Source: Vibrio sp. HDW18
Lineage (GTDB): Bacteria > Pseudomonadota > Gammaproteobacteria > Enterobacterales > Vibrionaceae
Assembly (NCBI RefSeq): GCF_011306175.1
Contig: NZ_CP049914.1
Coordinates: 434,001 to 498,000 of the forward strand
Direction: 5' to 3'
Length of the DNA stretch: 64,000 bases
The position numbers were made by a program, and so were the translations under genes. Positions 59,755 through 64,000 of the stretch are shown here, in pieces. Position 1 is the stretch's first letter. Each line of letters begins with the position of its first letter. Below the pieces are notes generated by a model, which saw only the letters and a list, made by a program, of their open reading frames with translations, did no database searches and was not told where the DNA came from.

Positions 59755-60381
59755 TTATTTATCGATGTCGTGTCCAAAGCCTGCCGCGCGCAATAGTTTT
59801 TCCATTTCGATTGCTTGCTGTGCTAGTTCAATTAACATCGGCTTTGGCGTTTCAAACCATTCATCTGGGTGTAATTGGCGTTTATCGCGAATGTGCTGAA
59901 TGGCTGAGTCTAGCGTGGGAAATTTCTCTGGCCACTCTAAATGTAGAAATACTGCTACTATGGTCACAGAGCGGCTTCTACCGCCACGACAATTGACCAA
60001 AATATTGCCTTTTTGGCGCACCTTGTAGGACGGTTTCACTGGGATCTGCTGACTGAGACTAGATCGCATCAGATGGTATCCGGCAAGCACCATCGCTTGT
60101 GGATTACCCGCGCCATCAATCAATCCGATTTTGTAGTAGCGGATCGGGGCTGCGCCAAAAGCTTGCAAACCTGCGCTATGCTGCTCATCCAATTCGGTGA
60201 CCAGATCAATATCTAAATTGACCGCACAGTTGATCACGGTGCTAATGTTGTGCTGTTGCAGCAGCTGCGCATCACTGGCACCGGTTGAGCCACCAATGTA
60301 AATATCCACGCCCCAATGGGGAATGTTGCTGGCGATTAAGCTAATCGGTGGGCGAGGGTAGTGAGGGAGATTATTGGCCAT
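59755..60381 (-). CDS. Dual-specificity/tyrosine phosphatase-like protein
   Basis: This 208-residue protein has a DSP fold: ISTVINCAVNLDI, ILVNCRGGRSRSVTIV and a C-terminal helix pair. The P-loop is CRGGRSRS with the nucleophile Cys and Arg, but the usual His before Cys is Asn. It may act on phosphate esters rather than phosphoproteins. The start at 60381 overlaps the end of the upstream phosphatase gene by 11 bases, so the two are coupled. Confidence 0.85.
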   Translation of the reverse strand: MANNLPHYPRPPISLIASNIPHWGVDIYIGGSTGASDAQLLQQHNISTVINCAVNLDIDLVTELDEQHSAGLQAFGAAPIRYYKIGLIDGAGNPQAMVLAGYHLMRSSLSQQIPVKPSYKVRQKGNILVNCRGGRSRSVTIVAVFLHLEWPEKFPTLDSAIQHIRDKRQLHPDEWFETPKPMLIELAQQAIEMEKLLRAAGFGHDIDK

Positions 60382-61195
60382 GTTGGTTCTCTCGGTGGTG
60401 AGCTGGTTTAAGGGGGATGTGTGTCGCTTGTGACAGTGTCGTGGCGATGGATGGCGCGGCCGCGAGGATCGCGCCACCTTGGATAATATCCGCAGGGCTG
60501 TTTGGGAATTGACCAATGCGTCCGCCTGACTCTTCAACCAGCAGTAAACCGGCGAGGCAATCCCATGCGTTCATATGCAGTTCGGCATAACCGTCGGTGC
60601 GCCCTTCGGCGACCCAAGCTAGCGCTAATGCGCCAGAGCCACTGCGCCGAATATTGGCACCACTGGCTAATAGCGCGGTATAAGTATCAAGGTAGCGCTG
60701 TTGCGTCACGCGATTCGACCAGCCAAGCTCTAATGAAGTGGCCTGTAATGGCGTGTTGGCGACGTGGATTGGTCGGCCATTTTTCTCGGCGTAACCGTTT
60801 TTACGGGTTAAATACAGCTCCTGTGTGACCGGATTATAAATGCCACCGAGCAGAGTGATGCCCTGTTCGACGAAGGCTATCACCACACAGAAATGGCCAA
60901 TCCCGCGCGCAAAATTTGCGGTGCCATCAATCGGATCGATGATCCACAGCCGTGCATGACCATCATCGCCACCGGACTCTTCACCTAAAATGCCATCTTC
61001 TGGAAAGTGGGTTTGCAATTGCTGACGGATATATTGCTCAACCAGCAGATCCGACTCGGTCAAAAAATCTTGCGCACTTTTGAGAGAATAACAGTTGGGA
61101 TCGCGGGAGTTAAAATGGCTAAGTGCCAGTTCACCGGCTTGGAGTAACAGATGTTTGAGCGTGATTTCTCGCGCTTGTAAGTCAAATTCGTTCAA
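60371..61195 (-). CDS. Inositol monophosphatase-family protein
   Basis: This 274-residue magnesium-dependent phosphatase has the metal-site motifs GEESGGD, WIIDPIDGTANFARG and WDCLAGLLLVEESGG. Family members remove phosphate from inositol phosphates, 3'-phosphoadenosine compounds or sugar phosphates. It sits between an ABC binding-protein gene and the DSP gene, which suggests the transported solute is a phosphate ester processed after uptake. Confidence 0.9.
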   Translation of the reverse strand: MNEFDLQAREITLKHLLLQAGELALSHFNSRDPNCYSLKSAQDFLTESDLLVEQYIRQQLQTHFPEDGILGEESGGDDGHARLWIIDPIDGTANFARGIGHFCVVIAFVEQGITLLGGIYNPVTQELYLTRKNGYAEKNGRPIHVANTPLQATSLELGWSNRVTQQRYLDTYTALLASGANIRRSGSGALALAWVAEGRTDGYAELHMNAWDCLAGLLLVEESGGRIGQFPNSPADIIQGGAILAAAPSIATTLSQATHIPLKPAHHRENQHGQ

Positions 61196-61248
61196 AAAAG
61201 TTGTCCTATCCAGCTGCGTAGCATCGGCTACGCAGCAAATAAAAAAAG

Positions 61249-62358
61249 TTAGCGTTGGTAGTTAAGGCTCCAAAGATCCATCCAATCCTGACGCATTTCC
61301 CAGTCTGATTTCGCGGTTGCGGTTTTGTACTGCATCAGTTGGTCGCGATATTGCTCGATGCCGGAGACATCTTCGCTTGGCAGACTGACTTTGAGATTGG
61401 AGGACATTTTGCCATCCACACCTTGGGCTTTGATCCCTTCCGCCGTCAGCAGGTAATGGATAAACAGCTTAGAGGCATTTGGACTGTTGGTTTGCGTGGT
61501 GATCACCCCTGGCGTTGGGTATAAGCTGCCAATAAAAGGTTGCATACCACTACAGATGCCAAGCTTCATGCCATTTTGATTATCACGAAATTTTGCGGTA
61601 CTGATCAGGCCGACAAAACTGCTTTTGGCATCTGGCGCACCGATCGCTTGTGCTGCATCACCATCGGATTTGGTGAGCAATGGACCATTGTTGGCTAAAC
61701 GTTTGACAAACTCTGCGGTGGCCGAGGCTTGATCGGTGGTTAGCGGCTCACCATAGCGGTCTTGGTAAGCTTGGGCCATTTGAGCATCGTAGTGGGTGGC
61801 CAATTGGTTAAAGGTGTCCGAATAGAGCGGTTTGATGAGCGGATCTTGCATGGCAATTTTATTGCGCCATTGTGGCTCGGTTAATTGCCAAATATTGCTG
61901 ATCGGGCAGGTGGTATATTCAGCGGTATTATAAGCCCAGATATTGGGCGAAAGGACCACACTGAGCGGCTCGCGATATTCTGGATCAATATCTTGCTGCA
62001 TATCCGCCGGAACCCAACTTTGTACATAGCCTTTATCCAGCAGTTGTACTTGGGTGGCGGGCGCGTCTTCAATCAAGGCAACATCCGCTTTGACATTGTT
62101 AGCTTGTGCTTCACGGCTGATGATTTCAATGATTTGTGGTGATTTCGCTTTGATACCGAGCGCTTTGACACCGTATTTGGCGGTAAAATCTTTCGCCTGC
62201 TGGACAATTTTGCCAGTCGGAGCATAGACGGTAATCGTCTCTTCTTGCTGCGCAGCGGCAATCATCGCTGGTAAATCCAACGCTTCCGTTGCATGGGCAT
62301 TGAAAGAAAGGCTTGCCGTTACCACAGTGAGCGCAAGCAAATTGTATTTCATTTCCAT
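61249..62358 (-). CDS. AfuA/FbpA-like ABC transporter substrate-binding protein
   Basis: This 369-residue periplasmic binding protein has a signal peptide (cleavage after FNAHA) and a family 1 fold (ETITVYAPTGKIVQQAKDF, NIWAYNTAEYTTCP, LFIHYLLTAEGIKAQGV). Relatives bind ferric iron or, as in AfuA, sugar phosphates. The tyrosine pair typical of FbpA iron ligands is not evident. The ATPase gene and the permease gene lie upstream in the same operon. An alternate ATG is six bases inside. Confidence 0.88.
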   Translation of the reverse strand: MEMKYNLLALTVVTASLSFNAHATEALDLPAMIAAAQQEETITVYAPTGKIVQQAKDFTAKYGVKALGIKAKSPQIIEIISREAQANNVKADVALIEDAPATQVQLLDKGYVQSWVPADMQQDIDPEYREPLSVVLSPNIWAYNTAEYTTCPISNIWQLTEPQWRNKIAMQDPLIKPLYSDTFNQLATHYDAQMAQAYQDRYGEPLTTDQASATAEFVKRLANNGPLLTKSDGDAAQAIGAPDAKSSFVGLISTAKFRDNQNGMKLGICSGMQPFIGSLYPTPGVITTQTNSPNASKLFIHYLLTAEGIKAQGVDGKMSSNLKVSLPSEDVSGIEQYRDQLMQYKTATAKSDWEMRQDWMDLWSLNYQR

Positions 62359-62397
62359 ATCATTTCCTTTATGGGTATGGTCTAGAGTTGGGTTTAG

Positions 62398-63561
62398 TTA
62401 TGCTAAAGCGGCATAGCCAATCGTGGTGTTGCGTTTCATCGGTTGCGAGAGCGTGGGTGACAGTTCCACTCTTACTCCGCTTGGGTCAAAAAAATGCAAG
62501 GCGTGATCGGGCAATTCGGCGTACACCTGCTGCCCAGCTTGGTAATTTGGTCGCACTTGGGTTGAATGACATAGACGATCGTGCCCGGCGACCAGCTCTA
62601 CCACCCAACTGCCGCCGGTTGGGATGATCGATTCAACACTCATTGCAATGCTGCCGAGCGTTTTTTCGCGATGCACGATAACGGCTTCCGGTCGAATGCC
62701 ACAGTGCTGCGCTTGGTTAAGATCACGATAGCGCTGATGGAGTTGACGTCTCACTTCGCTGTGATTGAGCACGGTTTGCTCGGTAAGCGATGTACTACAC
62801 TGGCTAACCTCCAGCATGTTTAGCTTCGGTGTGCCAATAAACTCGGCCACGAAACGGTTAGCGGGTGAAGAGTAGATCTCATCCGGTAAGCCGACTTGCT
62901 GTAATTCACCTTCACTCATCACGGCGATGGTGGTGGCTAATGTCATCGCTTCCCATTGATCATGGCTAACAAAGACAATCGTGGTACCAAACGTTTGGTG
63001 GATGCGGCGCAGTTCCGCGCGCATTTCTAAGCGCAGCGCAGCATCCAAGTTAGATAACGGCTCATCCAGTAACAGCACTCCCGGATTAACCGCCAGCATG
63101 CGTGCTAACGCTACTCGCTGTTGTTGTCCGCCAGAAAGCTGAGAGGGATAGCGATGGGCATACTGATCAATGCGCAGTTTTTCCATTACATCTAAGCAGC
63201 GGGCTCGCCGTTCTTGCTTGGGTAATTTTTTCAGCTTCAGACCAAATTCAACATTTTGTTCCACCGTCATATGTGGCCACAATGCGTAGCTTTGAAACAC
63301 AAGCCCAAGCCCCCGTTTTTCTGGCGGGATAAAACAGCCGCTTGCGACCGAATCCATGATGCGATCATCAATCGCAATATGGCCGCCGGTGGTGTGTTCG
63401 ATGCCGGCGATCATGCGTAAAATGGTGGTTTTACCGCAGCCGGATGGACCGAGTAAGCACATAAAATCGCCATGATTAACCGTCAGATCGAGCGCTTTTA
63501 CCGCTGCCGTGTTGGCACCCGGATAGATTTTGTTCAGTTTAGATAAAGTAATGGTCGGCAT
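62398..63561 (-). CDS. ABC transporter ATP-binding protein (AfuC/FbpC-like)
   Basis: This 387-residue ABC ATPase has Walker A CLLGPSGCGKTTILRMIAG, Q-loop LVFQSYALW, signature LSGGQQQRVALARML, Walker B LLLDEPLSNLD, switch His in VSHDQWEAM and a C-terminal TOBE domain (about residues 290-375). It pairs with the permease gene, whose stop lies one base upstream of its start, and with the binding-protein gene 39 bases downstream. Confidence 0.93.
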   Translation of the reverse strand: MPTITLSKLNKIYPGANTAAVKALDLTVNHGDFMCLLGPSGCGKTTILRMIAGIEHTTGGHIAIDDRIMDSVASGCFIPPEKRGLGLVFQSYALWPHMTVEQNVEFGLKLKKLPKQERRARCLDVMEKLRIDQYAHRYPSQLSGGQQQRVALARMLAVNPGVLLLDEPLSNLDAALRLEMRAELRRIHQTFGTTIVFVSHDQWEAMTLATTIAVMSEGELQQVGLPDEIYSSPANRFVAEFIGTPKLNMLEVSQCSTSLTEQTVLNHSEVRRQLHQRYRDLNQAQHCGIRPEAVIVHREKTLGSIAMSVESIIPTGGSWVVELVAGHDRLCHSTQVRPNYQAGQQVYAELPDHALHFFDPSGVRVELSPTLSQPMKRNTTIGYAALA

Positions 63562-63562
63562 A

Positions 63563-64000
63563 TTAACTCTCCAATCCTTGAGCCAGGCCAGTGCCTGAAA
63601 TGCGTTGGATTAAAATGGTTCCTCCCCATGCCACCAGAGCAATGATCAGCACCACGGCATTAGCGGCTTGGTCGTAGTTGTAGTCAATCAATCTGAGTGA
63701 ATAGGTGGTGAGGACGTCGGTGGCTGGAATGGCGAGAATAATAAATAGACTCACCCCTTTAATTCCGGAAATAAAGGGCAATAAGATGCCAGTTGCTAAT
63801 GGTGCGGCTTGAATGGGGATAATAATGTGGGTTAAACGGCTCAGCCAGTTTGCCCCCGCAATGCGCGCCGCTTCTTCTGGCTCTTTACCTAACTGAGCCA
63901 TGGCGGCGATACCGGATCGACTCGCAAACGGCATCTGCTCGGCGATCAGCGCGATAATCAATAAGATCGGCATTCCATACAGGGCTGGGATCGGGCCACG
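63563..64000 (-). CDS. ABC transporter permease, C-terminal part (runs off the window)
   Basis: The frame is open to the right edge (146 codons visible). It contains the EAA loop (AQLGKEPEEAARIAGANWLSRL) and three to four helices of a BPD-type permease. The intact protein is probably a two-domain permease of about 550 residues or more, given that only one permease gene is adjacent here. Confidence 0.9.
   Translation of the reverse strand, partial: RGPIPALYGMPILLIIALIAEQMPFASRSGIAAMAQLGKEPEEAARIAGANWLSRLTHIIIPIQAAPLATGILLPFISGIKGVSLFIILAIPATDVLTTYSLRLIDYNYDQAANAVVLIIALVAWGGTILIQRISGTGLAQGLES

Noticed and set aside
62376..62390. TGGTCTAGAGTT as a fourth PhnR operator
   Set aside because: Only one half matches and it lies inside an operon between two ABC genes; too weak to annotate.

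Overview
The window comes from a Vibrio of the V. cholerae / V. mimicus / V. metoecus group, most likely its second chromosome. The evidence is the near-canonical VCR-type attC repeats at 32.5-36.2 kb and a set of genes typical of that replicon: periplasmic nitrate reductase with NarQP, an Aer-type receptor, glpD, scrK, tal/tkt, moeAB, folE, fhs, mscL, a GH18 chitinase and the aminoethylphosphonate (AEP) genes. No rRNA, tRNA or CRISPR array was seen. Species cannot be fixed from sequence alone; a fructokinase with no other sucrose genes beside it would fit a sucrose-negative relative such as V. mimicus.

Layout. 0-8 kb: the end of secF, then napFDABC plus a 42-residue membrane miniprotein (minus strand), diverging from narQ-narP across an intergenic region with a FNR-like and a NarP-like site. 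8-16 kb: two chemoreceptors, a HAD phosphatase, a membrane-anchored FKBP, an OmpA-type lipoprotein and glpD. 15.8-18.5 kb: scrK and a LamB/ScrY-type porin sharing an operator-like motif. 18.7-20.6 kb: an AbrB-type membrane protein, then a scar made of a decapitated IS630 transposase and the tail of a T5orf172/DUF4041 gene. 20.7-25.2 kb: tkt and tal diverging from a SorC-family regulator. 25.3-29 kb: sseA, moeB, moeA and folE. 29-42 kb: an ethanolamine locus (eutB, eutC, permease) broken by a 9.6-kb island. 42.5-46 kb: fhs, mscL, yjjG. 46-48.8 kb: a chitinase preceded by a class I c-di-GMP riboswitch. 49.2-57.6 kb: the AEP uptake and degradation system. 57.6-64 kb: PBP7, a LacI regulator, two phosphatases and an AfuA/FbpA-like ABC importer running off the right edge.

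The main discovery is the island at 30357-39965. It has IS66-type termini, is bounded by an 8-bp duplication (AAACATTT) and lies inside eutC; the severed last 40 codons of eutC can be read intact on the far side. It carries an IS21-family element, five complete superintegron-type cassettes (a TacAT-like pair, a small unknown, a DinJ-YafQ-like pair, a DUF3024 protein, a Fic protein lacking the catalytic histidine) and a sixth truncated cassette with half a HigB-like toxin. It ends in an IS66 copy that is itself interrupted by an IS630 element and has a frameshifted tnpC. There is no integron integrase in the window, so this looks like a piece of the chromosomal superintegron carried away by IS66 and then frozen.

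Other points: three matching PhnR-type operators in front of the AEP transcription units; a one-base frameshift in the AEP-binding protein; a likely internal deletion in the ethanolamine permease; and an orphan-looking phosphorylated-solute importer linked to two phosphatases and a LacI regulator.
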